From Oscillospiraceae bacterium (GTDB taxonomy: Bacteria > Bacillota > Clostridia > Oscillospirales > Oscillospiraceae), in assembly GCA_022800665.1 (NCBI GenBank), contig JAAWQS010000178.1:1-49954 (forward strand): a stretch of 49,954 nt of DNA, given 5' to 3'. Under the pieces are notes generated by a model, which saw only the letters and a list, made by a program, of their open reading frames with translations, was not told the origin of the DNA and made no database searches. The position numbers were made by a program, and so were the translations under genes. Every line of letters starts with the position of its first letter. Positions within the stretch are counted from its first letter, which is position 1. Shown here one piece after another: positions 7,304 through 14,736 of the stretch.

Positions 7304-7510
7304 GTGGGCGTATTTATCGCAGACGCAACGCTCCCAAAGAATTGTTTCCGGTGCTTCGCCTCTTACTGGCAAGACTTCGGCGGAGAGAATCGCGGGTTCC
7401 GTTGCAGAGCAATCCCAAACGACTGCACGATGGTATCTAACTGCGAGGGGAGAGAAAAGCGGAGAGATGACTGTCCGCTCATTGACGTTCATTTGCAGAG
7501 AGGAGGATAG
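7304..7510 (+). CDS. Small Cys-rich phage protein (68 aa)
   Basis: A 68-residue protein starting at GTG, with AGGAGG in front. The pattern CFRC near residue 14, then four more Cys and a closing CPLIDV, matches a common but uncharacterized small early protein of Clostridia phages (CxxC ... CPLxxV) that probably binds zinc. A longer overlapping frame at 7260-7526 is less convincing. Confidence 0.65.
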   Translation: MGVFIADATLPKNCFRCFASYWQDFGGENRGFRCRAIPNDCTMVSNCEGREKRRDDCPLIDVHLQRGG

Positions 7511-7512
7511 CA

Positions 7513-7890
7513 ATGAGAAGATGTAAAGCCGTCATTGTGGAAGACAGAAAGAGGGTTCCTGTAGAGGGCCTGTTCCACCAGTGGGCCAATGACTTCGAGG
7601 ACTGCGGGGAGGCTGGCATTGGCAACTACACCGTTGCCATCATCGAGCTTGATGACGGCCGCATCGTGGAGGGTATTCCGAATACTGTGGTGTTCACAGA
7701 GCCTGCTTGCTTGCAACCGACATGGTGGATGAGAGTACCTGCGATGCCCGCCGTAAAGTGTTGCGAAAACTGTGGGAAGCCGTGCAAGAAGACCTATCCG
7801 TTCAGCTCCTATGCGTGTGGCAACTGGGTCAGCCGGTGGGTTGTCGGAGTGGATACGTCAACGGAGCCTGATAAGGGGGGTACGACATGA
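7513..7890 (+). CDS. Hypothetical early protein (125 aa)
   Basis: Not identified by family. The N-terminal 60 residues look like a beta-rich domain often found alone in phage early genes (RCKAVIVEDRKRVPVEGLFHQW, NYTVAIIELDDGRIVEGIPNTVVF). The C-terminal part is Cys-rich (CCENCGKPC). GAGGAGG precedes its ATG and it overlaps the MazG-like gene by 4 bases. Confidence 0.7.
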   Translation: MRRCKAVIVEDRKRVPVEGLFHQWANDFEDCGEAGIGNYTVAIIELDDGRIVEGIPNTVVFTEPACLQPTWWMRVPAMPAVKCCENCGKPCKKTYPFSSYACGNWVSRWVVGVDTSTEPDKGGTT

Positions 7891-8168
7891 CAGAAATCGA
7901 AATCTATAAGGCTGCGCTCAAACAGTGGGGACCGGAGGCGCAGACGCTCATGGTATTCGAGGAAATGAGCGAGCTGCAAAAGGAGCTATGCAAGAGCGCC
8001 AGGGGCAAGCAGAACAAGGAGGCCATAGCTGAGGAGATTGCCGATGTCTATATCATGCTTGGTCAGATGATTCTCCTGCATAAGTGCGCGGAGGAAGTTG
8101 AAGAGCAGAAAGCCCGGAAGCTGGAGCGCCTCGCCGACCGAATCGCGGCTGCACAGGATGGTAAGTAG
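7887..8168 (+). CDS. MazG-like nucleotide pyrophosphohydrolase
   Basis: A 93-residue all-alpha NTP pyrophosphohydrolase. Seen: EEMSELQKEL (metal-binding ExxE) and EEIADVYIMLGQ (ExxD), separated by about 20 residues as in the MazG/dUTPase-like superfamily. Such phage enzymes hydrolyse noncanonical or alarmone nucleotides and affect host nucleotide pools. The start ATG is preceded by AAGGGGGG. Confidence 0.85.
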   Translation: MTEIEIYKAALKQWGPEAQTLMVFEEMSELQKELCKSARGKQNKEAIAEEIADVYIMLGQMILLHKCAEEVEEQKARKLERLADRIAAAQDGK

Positions 8169-8171
8169 CAA

Positions 8172-8501
8172 GTGGCCGACAGAAAAAGGGGCTGCGGTGC
8201 CACGCATTGTTATGGATGCCTTTGCGATACCTGCGCCAACAGCGTCGAACTTCTCTCGTGGTATTTCACACCCGGAGAAACGACAGAGCCGTGTTTTAGC
8301 TGCGACGAGTGCCGCCACTACGACGGCGATCTCCACAAGCCAGACCAATGGCACGGCACCTGCCCTCAGCACATCGAGGCGAAAAAGGCTATAGAGGCCA
8401 GAGAACGAGAGCTGAAGCGACGAGCAGATGCCGAGGACAAGAGAGCGCAGGCCATCCGCGCCACGTTCCAGATCATCAAGGGAGGGAAAGACTGTGTATA
8501 A
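8172..8501 (+). CDS. Cys-rich hypothetical protein (109 aa)
   Basis: Starts at GTG three bases after the MazG-like gene, with only a weak ribosome site, so it is probably translationally coupled. The N-terminal 65 residues carry two Cys clusters (CYGCLCDTC and CFSCDEC) plus CPQH, a likely two-zinc arrangement. The C-terminal half is a long charged helix (EAKKAIEARERELKRRADAEDKR). The function is unknown. Confidence 0.6.
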   Translation: MADRKRGCGATHCYGCLCDTCANSVELLSWYFTPGETTEPCFSCDECRHYDGDLHKPDQWHGTCPQHIEAKKAIEARERELKRRADAEDKRAQAIRATFQIIKGGKDCV

Positions 8502-8703
8502 AAACGCAGAGGGCTACAGCGACCCAACGCCCGGAACAGCCTTGGGCAACATCCTTCGAGATGAACGGCAGAAAGAGACGGACCGTCTTGCTGTGATCGG
8601 AAGGCTGATCCAGGTCATGAAGGGCGCGGCGGAGCTGGCAGGCTTCGAGGTGGTCGGAAGAATCACCCTCAAGGACAAGGCCACCGGAAAGGAGTACAGG
8701 TAG
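8494..8703 (+). CDS. Small conserved early protein (69 aa)
   Basis: GTG at 8494 with GGAGGGA at 7 bases; it overlaps the previous gene by 8 bases. The beginning MYKNAEGYSDPTPGTALGNI is a recurrent opening in small Clostridia phage proteins of unknown role. The rest is one or two helices followed by a strand. Confidence 0.7.
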   Translation: MYKNAEGYSDPTPGTALGNILRDERQKETDRLAVIGRLIQVMKGAAELAGFEVVGRITLKDKATGKEYR

Positions 8704-8705
8704 GC

Positions 8706-8921
8706 ATGATCGACCTGATTAGAGAATGGTTCGAGCTCTGGGCAAAGCAAAACTGGCTGAAGCACATCGACCGGGCAACTGACAAGTATAACAAGCTGAA
8801 ACGGAAAACTGAAGTGCAAGCCTATGTCGTACACAAGCTGGTGGAGCGGTACAACGAACTCTACCCCGGAGATAAGCTCGCCGTTGGGCGAAAGAAGGAG
8901 GCACAGCATGAAAATTGTTGA
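8706..8921 (+). CDS. Small hypothetical protein (71 aa)
   Basis: A short helical, basic protein (IREWFELWAKQNWLKHIDRATDKYNKLKRKTE). ATG at 8706 lies just after the previous stop, and the gene overlaps the next start by 14 bases. No family is recognized. Confidence 0.5.
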   Translation: MIDLIREWFELWAKQNWLKHIDRATDKYNKLKRKTEVQAYVVHKLVERYNELYPGDKLAVGRKKEAQHENC

Positions 8922-9417
8922 TTTGGTTAAGGCGAACTCTCGGCTCTGGATCGTCTTTGACGAACCGGTCGGGCAGCTCACCTACGAAAGGCACAGGGAC
9001 CTGCTTATCGGCTCCGACGATCAAGGCGTCTTCTACGATTGCCTGTACTATGACCGGCCGACACCTCACATGAAAGCGTTTGGTGGACGTGAGTTTGATC
9101 TCCCTATGAAGGATGGGTCGGTTACGCACTGTTATGGGCAGTATTGGGACGGTCGCGTTGCAGAAGCTGAAAAGGTAGTGGGAGAAGAGATCGCGGAGAT
9201 CGGTGCCAGCACAAAAGAAGAACTGAACCGGTGCTATGTCTTCACCGGCCGGAAAATCAGCAAAAGGAAGCTCGAAGAAATGATTGAGGAGTTCGAGGCA
9301 TCTCACCCAGGCTACGAGCCGTTGGGATACTGGGAATATGAAGATATGCTCAAGAGGGAAGGCAGGAAGGATGCAGCTCCTGGGGATGCGCAAGATGTAA
9401 TGCAGCCCACGACGTAA
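8908..9417 (+). CDS. Hypothetical early protein (169 aa)
   Basis: ATG at 8908 has GGAGG upstream at 6 bases. The N-terminus is beta-rich with several aromatic residues (RLWIVFDEP, GVFYDCLYYDRPTP, HCYGQYWDG); the C-terminus is helical and charged (RKISKRKLEEMIEEFEASHPG). No family is recognized. It is the last gene of the early block before a short non-coding stretch (9418-9512) that contains an imperfect GC-rich hairpin. Confidence 0.6.
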   Translation: MKIVDLVKANSRLWIVFDEPVGQLTYERHRDLLIGSDDQGVFYDCLYYDRPTPHMKAFGGREFDLPMKDGSVTHCYGQYWDGRVAEAEKVVGEEIAEIGASTKEELNRCYVFTGRKISKRKLEEMIEEFEASHPGYEPLGYWEYEDMLKREGRKDAAPGDAQDVMQPTT

Positions 9418-9512
9418 AAAGCGGCCCTGCCCCCGGACCGGAAAGCAAAGCCGCTGTATGAATAGCGTCATCATTGTAGCAGTTATTGCTTGAGAAGTCA
9501 AGGAGGCAGGGC

Positions 9513-10073
9513 ATGAAAAAGTCCAGTACCACACCGAAAATCAGCGAAGCCCAGCGCAAGGAGATCATCGAAACGGCTTCTCGGATTGCCATTGAGCAGT
9601 ACCACAAGGAAGCCGAAAGAGTCAAGAAGGCCGCCAAGAACAAGCGGCTGCACAACACGGAGCTGTTGATGAAGAACTACCGAAAGTTCGTGATTCACAG
9701 CGAGAGCGCCATCTACGACGCCTCCCAGGTGGACGACGACCTTGACCTCGACACCCTGCTCGACATCATGGACTGCGGGGGGAAGGGCAAGGCGCCGTCC
9801 GTCAGGAGCGTCCAGGAGAGCGTGGCAAAGACCCGGCTGCTCATTCGCCATGTCGATACCATGCTCAGTTGCTTTGAGGCCGTCTGCCAGAAGTCCCGGA
9901 AGCCGGAAGACGCCCGTAAGCTCCGTGTCATCCGGGGGCTGTACCTCGTCGATGAACCCAAGACCCCGCAGGAGATCGCGGAAGAGGAGAAAGTTGACCC
10001 CAGCACCGTCTATCGGGACAAGCGCGACGCCCTCCGGCAGTTGAGCGCCCTGATTTTCGGATATTTTGAGTAA
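9513..10073 (+). CDS. ArpU/RinA-type phage transcriptional regulator
   Basis: A 186-residue protein. The C-terminal third (RVIRGLYLVDEPKTPQEIAEEEKVDPSTVYRDKRDALRQLSALIFG) is a sigma-region-4-like helix-turn-helix, as in ArpU/RinA regulators of Gram-positive phages. In those families the protein switches on late operons. The N-terminal half is basic and helical. ATG at 9513 has AAGGAGG in front. Its position at the end of the early genes fits an activator of the promoters at 12.86 kb, 18.39 kb or the terminase region. Confidence 0.82.
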   Translation: MKKSSTTPKISEAQRKEIIETASRIAIEQYHKEAERVKKAAKNKRLHNTELLMKNYRKFVIHSESAIYDASQVDDDLDLDTLLDIMDCGGKGKAPSVRSVQESVAKTRLLIRHVDTMLSCFEAVCQKSRKPEDARKLRVIRGLYLVDEPKTPQEIAEEEKVDPSTVYRDKRDALRQLSALIFGYFE

Positions 10074-10090
10074 CGAAAGGAAGAAAGAAC

Positions 10091-11548
10091 ATGATTGTAG
10101 GACAGATTAGCGCATTGGATTTGGCAATCGTGGCCGTCTACCTGATCGTCATGGTCGTAGTCGGCGTTTGCCTTGCACAGAGGATCAGGAACACGGACGA
10201 CTTCTATGTGGCTGGGCGGTCGCTCGGGCCGTTTGTCCTCATGGCGACCGTCTGCGCCACGACCCTCGGCGGCAGTGCCATGTTGGGACGGGCCGGTATC
10301 GCCTACACGGAGGGCTTCAAGTGTGTGGCGACCGCCATCCCGTACATGATTGGGATGTTCGCCTTCTCAGCCTACGCCGGACGCATACAGCAGGTAGGCG
10401 AGCGGTACGGCGTAAGGTCCATCCCAGAGTTGTTTGGCAGGCGCTTTGGCAACGCCGCCAAGTGCCTCCTGTCTGCTATGGTCGCCTTCGCCATGATGGG
10501 CACCGTGGCCGCGCAGGTCACAGCCACCGCCACGATCATCAAGCTGCTCGGGGGACAGGCCGGTATCTCGTATGAGGCTGGAGCCCTGATTGCCACGGTG
10601 ATTTTCCTGGTGTACACCGCCGCCTCCGGCATGATAGGCGTGGTCTACACGGATGTGATCCAGTTCGTGGTCCTGATTACCTTCGTGTATATCCTCGTCC
10701 CGACGGCAGGCTTGAACTCCCTCGGCGGCTTCGGGAGCTTCTGGAGCGCCCTGGACAAGTCCTACCTCATCCCACATATCGACGGGAGTATCCTCGGAGA
10801 CATAGTGACATATCTGGTGTTCACGATGGCCGGGGCCGAGATGTGGCAGCGAGCCTTCGCCGCCAAGGATGGGAAGACCGCCCGCCAGGGGATGTTCCTC
10901 GGAACGACCGTCTACGCTGTGACCATCGTTCTGGTCCTGCTGATGGGACTCATGGCCCAGCAGATTCTCCCGGACGTAGTGAACGAGTACGGCAGCCCGG
11001 ACGCCGTGATTCCGGCCTTGGCAATCACGATACTCCCGCCCGGCCTGACTGGTTTGGCACTCGCCGGTATCCTATCGGTGATGATGTCCACGGCAGACAG
11101 CTACCTCCTGGTGTCTGTTCAGACGCTGGTGCATGACATAGGCACGATCTTCCAGCCAAAGATGACTGAGCGGCAGGAGATACGATGGTCCCGGCGTCTG
11201 TCCGTGATCCTGGCCCTCGGGGCTCTTGCCATCGCCCTGTACATCAAGAGTGCCTATGATGTCCTGATGTTCGCCTGGGCCTTCTACGCGGCGGCGGTCG
11301 GCCTCCCAGCTATGGCGGCATTGTTCTGGCGTAAGGCCACGGCTTTTGGAATCCTGGCCGGTATGATTGGCGGCTTCGCCGTCACCGTAGGATGGAAGCT
11401 GGCCGGTCAGCCTTTTGGCCTGGGCGCCACCGTCCCCGGCACAATCGCCTGCGCCGTTGCTCTTGTGACCGTCAGTCTGGCAACGTACATGAGGTATCCT
11501 GCCCCGTATCTGAACAGCGGTTCGCCCCATGCCAAAAAGCTGCCTTGA
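10091..11548 (+). CDS. Sodium:solute symporter (SSS family)
   Basis: A 485-residue integral membrane transporter of the SSS/PutP-like fold, intact in length. About 13 hydrophobic segments run from LDLAIVAVYLIVMVVVGV to the C-terminal VPGTIACAVALVTVSLATYM. Conserved features are DDFYVAGRSLGPF after the first helix, the TLGGSAMLGRAG helix, YTAASGMIGVVYTDVIQ, MAGAEMWQRAFAAKD and GILSVMMSTADSYLLV. The substrate cannot be named. It lies 17 bases after the phage regulator with its own ribosome site (AAAGGAAG) and ends at a strong terminator. Phages rarely carry transporters of this type, so it is probably an acquired metabolic cargo gene. Confidence 0.93.
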   Translation: MIVGQISALDLAIVAVYLIVMVVVGVCLAQRIRNTDDFYVAGRSLGPFVLMATVCATTLGGSAMLGRAGIAYTEGFKCVATAIPYMIGMFAFSAYAGRIQQVGERYGVRSIPELFGRRFGNAAKCLLSAMVAFAMMGTVAAQVTATATIIKLLGGQAGISYEAGALIATVIFLVYTAASGMIGVVYTDVIQFVVLITFVYILVPTAGLNSLGGFGSFWSALDKSYLIPHIDGSILGDIVTYLVFTMAGAEMWQRAFAAKDGKTARQGMFLGTTVYAVTIVLVLLMGLMAQQILPDVVNEYGSPDAVIPALAITILPPGLTGLALAGILSVMMSTADSYLLVSVQTLVHDIGTIFQPKMTERQEIRWSRRLSVILALGALAIALYIKSAYDVLMFAWAFYAAAVGLPAMAALFWRKATAFGILAGMIGGFAVTVGWKLAGQPFGLGATVPGTIACAVALVTVSLATYMRYPAPYLNSGSPHAKKLP

Positions 11549-11584
11549 CAATGCCTGTGGAAAAATGTTAAGGTGTAGGGCGTA

Positions 11585-11619
11585 AAAGAACGCAAGGGAC
11601 GAGTGCCCTTGCGTTCTTT
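11585..11619. terminator. Bidirectional terminator
   Basis: A perfect 14-bp stem (AAAGAACGCAAGGG / CCCTTGCGTTCTTT) with a 7-base loop, T-rich on its 3' side in both directions. It separates the rightward symporter from the leftward nuclease-like gene ending at 11652. Confidence 0.9.
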
Positions 11620-11651
11620 CTGCCTCTGATTTGTGCAATTCGACAAAAGCG

Positions 11652-12815
11652 CTAAATTAGCGGGGCGTGTGGTAAAATTAATTGTTTATATTGACTGTTC
11701 AGCGCATCAGCACTGATGTCACGCAGCTTGACAAGCATCCGCTTGAACGCTGTGGAAAAGTCAGAGTCCCCCATCAGATGCAGGTCGAAGTACACGCACT
11801 TTGGCGTTTCCCAGAGCAGCCCCTTGTTTCTGGCAGCGTCCGCACCTGGGATGTCCGTGAACAGTGCCCGTAGCTTTGCCTCGTCCCACTCGGTCCCGTC
11901 AAGATGCCGAACATGGTCCGGCAGGAAGAGGTCGAGCGTACAGACGTAGACCTGCTTCCGCCACCATGCTGTGACCTCGAAGAGCGCCCAATCGCCAAGG
12001 TAGCCTCTGAAGGACGGTCGTTTGCCGTTGCGGAACTTGCAGACCAGCACCAAGTCGTTGGCCGCAAAGTTCCAGATGTCCTCGACCGCCTGCGTCACAG
12101 CTTCCAGGCCATGCTTCTTGAGACTGTCCAGGCACTCGCCCAGCGTCCACGAGCGGGAGACCCGATTCCCCGCAGAAACGGCCTTTCGCTGTTCGGCCAG
12201 GGTGTTGCCTATGACGCTTGAGGAAAGCAGCAGCGCATTGTCCGTTTTGTACTGGCGGAGCTCCACGCCGTAGACCTCAATGCTGTTCATGCTCCGGTCG
12301 AGGAACTCGATCATCCTTTTGAGGGTGCCAGGGATACGGTCGGCCGCAAAGACCAGCCTGCACCGTTCGGCCTTGAGGCAGGTCGCCACCTGCTCCCAGA
12401 ACTCGTCGGTATCGTACTCGTCCAGCAAATCGCTCTCTGCGTTGTTCTCGCGGAAGCGCTCCCGCAGCTCCCCCGCATCCCAGGTTGAGACCCTGGAGGC
12501 GTAGTCGATCATCTGCGCTACGACCTCGCGCTTTGTCCTGGTGTCGGTGCTCCGCTTGACTTCCACCAGGACTGGCACCCCGGCATGATCCACCATCAGG
12601 TGGTCGAGGTAGTAGCACACGGCGCTGTCCTCGCTCACCGGCATCTCATACTCCCTCGCAACGAGTATGAGCCTGGCGCCATCTGGCTCGCTGCCACGCA
12701 ACAGCAGCTCTGGATTGTCGGCGATGAGCTTTTGCAGCTCATCTTCCGTGTCGTACCGGTACTCGGCCATCGCTGAGGCCGTACCGTCCGACACGAAATA
12801 TAGGTTTGCCCCCAT
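11652..12815 (-). CDS. PD-(D/E)XK nuclease-like protein on the opposite strand
   Basis: A 387-residue protein. The N-terminal 130 residues have the NucS/PD-(D/E)XK look: TEDELQKLIADNPELLL, then LDHLMVDHAGVPVLVEVKRS (D...ExK) and VVAQMIDYAS. The remainder is not assigned (aromatic-rich segment FEVTAWWRKQVYVCTLDLFLPD). It is the only clear minus-strand gene outside the switch and has a good ribosome site (AAAGGAG) before the ATG at 12815. Isolated reverse-strand genes within phage operons are often lysogenically expressed cargo such as superinfection exclusion or defence factors, which would suit a nuclease fold. That role is inferred. Confidence 0.72.
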   Translation of the reverse strand: MGANLYFVSDGTASAMAEYRYDTEDELQKLIADNPELLLRGSEPDGARLILVAREYEMPVSEDSAVCYYLDHLMVDHAGVPVLVEVKRSTDTRTKREVVAQMIDYASRVSTWDAGELRERFRENNAESDLLDEYDTDEFWEQVATCLKAERCRLVFAADRIPGTLKRMIEFLDRSMNSIEVYGVELRQYKTDNALLLSSSVIGNTLAEQRKAVSAGNRVSRSWTLGECLDSLKKHGLEAVTQAVEDIWNFAANDLVLVCKFRNGKRPSFRGYLGDWALFEVTAWWRKQVYVCTLDLFLPDHVRHLDGTEWDEAKLRALFTDIPGADAARNKGLLWETPKCVYFDLHLMGDSDFSTAFKRMLVKLRDISADALNSQYKQLILPHAPLI

Positions 12816-12863
12816 GTATTCGCTCCTTTCGTCAATAATTTCTGAAAAAATCTCCTTTTTGAC

Positions 12864-12900
12864 TGCCCATGTTCGACCTCATGTGAGAAAATATAATCAG
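12864..12900 (+). promoter_or_regulatory. Promoter-like block ahead of the modification operon
   Basis: CCTCATGT at 12877-12884 followed by a stretch ending AAATATAA (12889-12896). A matching block (16 of 20 positions) lies at 18401-18420 ahead of the next operon. A standard -35 at the right spacing is poor here (TTGACT at 12859 is too far), suggesting an activator-dependent phage promoter. Confidence 0.45.
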
Positions 12901-12905
12901 GAGGT

Positions 12906-12972
12906 CAAAAAAGCAACCACCGCTACTGCCAATAACGGTGGCTGCTTGAGCCCGACAGTCGAGCTGGAGACA
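12906..12972 (-). ncRNA. Probable small antisense RNA (about 66 nt)
   Basis: On the minus strand a consensus promoter (see 12979-13006) is followed within 70 bases by a rho-independent terminator: stem AGCAGCCACCG / CGGTGGTTGCT (12946-12936 and 12922-12912), then six T (12912-12907). No open reading frame fits between. The RNA would be antisense to the untranslated leader of the rightward operon starting at 13036. This type of promoter-hairpin unit is also seen in type I toxin-antitoxin loci, but no toxin peptide is evident. Confidence 0.6.
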
Positions 12973-12978
12973 CCCAGA

Positions 12979-13006
12979 ATTATAGCACGAACGGGCCCTG
13001 TGTCAA
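12979..13006 (-). promoter_or_regulatory. Consensus promoter for the small RNA
   Basis: Minus strand TTGACA (13006-13001), 16-base spacer, TATAAT (12984-12979). Both boxes are perfect, making it one of the strongest promoters in the window. Confidence 0.75.
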
Positions 13007-13035
13007 CCTCCAATCAAAACGAAGGGAGCGAGAAC

Positions 13036-13203
13036 ATGAGCATCAAACAGGTACGGCAAGTCATCGTCATCGTCACGAACGCCATCGCTGATGCGACTGT
13101 TGGGGCGGTTGACATTGAGAAGATCGCGGGAGCCATCGACATCCTCGGAATGTTAGATGAGAGTCTGGCCCGCTGTACGGAAGGGGGCGAAGAGAGTACT
13201 TGA
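13036..13203 (+). CDS. Small hypothetical protein (55 aa)
   Basis: ATG at 13036 with AAGGGAG in front. The sequence is mostly two helices (VRQVIVIVTNAIADATVG, EKIAGAIDILGMLDESLARC). It is the first gene of the operon that leads into the ATP-grasp genes and overlaps the next gene by 47 bases. No family is recognized. Confidence 0.6.
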   Translation: MSIKQVRQVIVIVTNAIADATVGAVDIEKIAGAIDILGMLDESLARCTEGGEEST

Positions 13204-13723
13204 TAACACCGTCTTCACCCGCACAGACGACCAGCGCTTCATCATCAGCGCCGAAACGATGGCCCAGTATTACATCCGCGCCGCTGTCCATATGGGCAGA
13301 CCGATGGTCAGCATCAACGATACGGCCCGGTGCTGCGGCCTGAAGGAAACGTCCAAGATGGCCGAGCGGTGTAGCTGCGACAAGGTAAAGCTCCAGAGCC
13401 GGGGCAAGGGAGCGCGGCGTGTGACCATGTGGTACTTCGGCCTTGAGGATGCCGTGGAGTTCGTCCAAGCGCGGCTCCTGCCCGATGACTTCTTCTACGG
13501 CTGGTTTATCAACCGGCTTGTCCCGGAGCTGAAAACAAAAGACCTGAGCTTCACCAGCGTGAAGCCTGCTGGTGCGGGGGATGTTCCTCCCGTCCAGCCG
13601 CCACCGAAAGCCCCTGCCGCCACACGGCAGGGCGATGGCTTGGATAGCTTCGTCGCCCAGATCGACCAGATGATTGTCGAGTTGGTGACGATGAAGCACG
13701 AAATCTCCTGTATGCGAACGTAG
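13157..13723 (+). CDS. Hypothetical protein (188 aa), possible regulator
   Basis: Begins at ATG 13157 inside the previous gene; no other start lies early in the frame and the ribosome site is weak, so translation is probably coupled. The middle (MAQYYIRAAVHMGRPMVSINDTARCCGLKETSKMAERC) could form a small helix-turn-helix-like domain, and a Pro/Ala linker precedes a terminal helix (FVAQIDQMIVELVTMKHEI) that may oligomerize. No family is recognized. Confidence 0.6.
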   Translation: MRVWPAVRKGAKRVLDNTVFTRTDDQRFIISAETMAQYYIRAAVHMGRPMVSINDTARCCGLKETSKMAERCSCDKVKLQSRGKGARRVTMWYFGLEDAVEFVQARLLPDDFFYGWFINRLVPELKTKDLSFTSVKPAGAGDVPPVQPPPKAPAATRQGDGLDSFVAQIDQMIVELVTMKHEISCMRT

Positions 13724-13733
13724 GAGGACGGAT

Positions 13734-14720
13734 ATGAAGATTCTGATAACCGGCTGCAACAGGCTTAGGAAGTCTGTTGTGGAAGCACTGAAGAACAACC
13801 GGGACGGTCGAGAGGTCTATGTCGTCGGCATCGACAGTTCTGAGCAGAAGATTCTCCGGGACGGCGTGGATCAGTTCCGCATCGCCCCGAGGATTGACTC
13901 CGACGGCTACGTCGATTGGCTCACGGAGCTCTGCAAGAGCGAGAGCATCGACATCGTTATCCCGTTCCTGCAAGCCGAGCTCCCGCTGGCTGCGGAGTAC
14001 AGGGATAAGCTGGCTGCGGTCGGTACGAAAGTATCCATCGCCTCCAGGGAGACCCTGGCCGCCGTGAACAGCAAGGTCGCTCTGCATGACCGCTACCCGG
14101 AGTATATGCCCAGGCAGGCGGTTTGTTGGAACAAGGCCGATCTGGACCGGTTCCGCGAGGAAATAGGGGCGGGCACGCCCATCTGCTGCAAGCATGACGG
14201 CTGGTGGGGCGGCTCTGGCTTCTGCGTGGTCGATGAACAGATTTGCAGCGGGCACATATCGCTGGCCCAGCTCGAAGCCATGCTTGAGCGCGGAGCTGGC
14301 TGGCTCATCGTACAGGAGTTTGTCCGGGGGACCGACTACAACACCGTTGCCCTCGCTGACCACGGAAAGCTGGTCGGCGTCTGTGGATTCTCCGGCGGAG
14401 ACTTTGAGCTTGGCGCATACTCCTACGGGCAGATGCTGGAGGTGCGGGCGGCCTACGACATCACGGAGAGGATCGTGCGGGAGACCTGCCTCGATGGGAA
14501 CGCCTGCTTCGACTTCATCCTGAAGTCTGACGGAACCCCCGTCCTGCTGGAGTGCAACCCGAGGATCAGCTCCGGTTTGGCGTTCCCAAGTGCCGCCGGT
14601 GCGGACTTCATCTACCAGCGGTGCAAGATGCTCCTTGGAGAGGAGTATGTCACAGACTACAGCATCGACTATGACTTGAAGATGGTACTCTGCCATGAGT
14701 ACAGCTTCTACAAGTCCTGA
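13734..14720 (+). CDS. ATP-grasp ligase 1 (carbamoyl-phosphate-synthase-like)
   Basis: A 328-residue ATP-grasp enzyme, a class that activates a carboxylate as acyl phosphate and joins it to an amine. It has an N-terminal Rossmann-like pre-ATP-grasp domain (MKILITGCNRLRKSVVEALK, VVGIDSSEQ, IDIVIPFLQAELPLAAEY), the phosphate-binding loop CKHDGWWGGSG (about 152-162), LIVQEFVRGTDYN and the metal site LLECNPRIS (about 273). It differs from biosynthetic carbamoyl-phosphate synthase by its short length and lack of a partner. It lies in a tight operon with a ParB-like protein, a second ATP-grasp, a glycosyltransferase and a PLP enzyme. The substrate is unknown. Confidence 0.9.
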   Translation: MKILITGCNRLRKSVVEALKNNRDGREVYVVGIDSSEQKILRDGVDQFRIAPRIDSDGYVDWLTELCKSESIDIVIPFLQAELPLAAEYRDKLAAVGTKVSIASRETLAAVNSKVALHDRYPEYMPRQAVCWNKADLDRFREEIGAGTPICCKHDGWWGGSGFCVVDEQICSGHISLAQLEAMLERGAGWLIVQEFVRGTDYNTVALADHGKLVGVCGFSGGDFELGAYSYGQMLEVRAAYDITERIVRETCLDGNACFDFILKSDGTPVLLECNPRISSGLAFPSAAGADFIYQRCKMLLGEEYVTDYSIDYDLKMVLCHEYSFYKS

Positions 14721-14736
14721 GCTTGGAGGGACCGGT

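Noticed and set aside
5243-7513. A 756-codon open frame on the minus strand
   Set aside because: It lies wholly opposite several well-supported plus-strand genes with ribosome sites, has no family motifs, and is explained by GC-rich codon bias.
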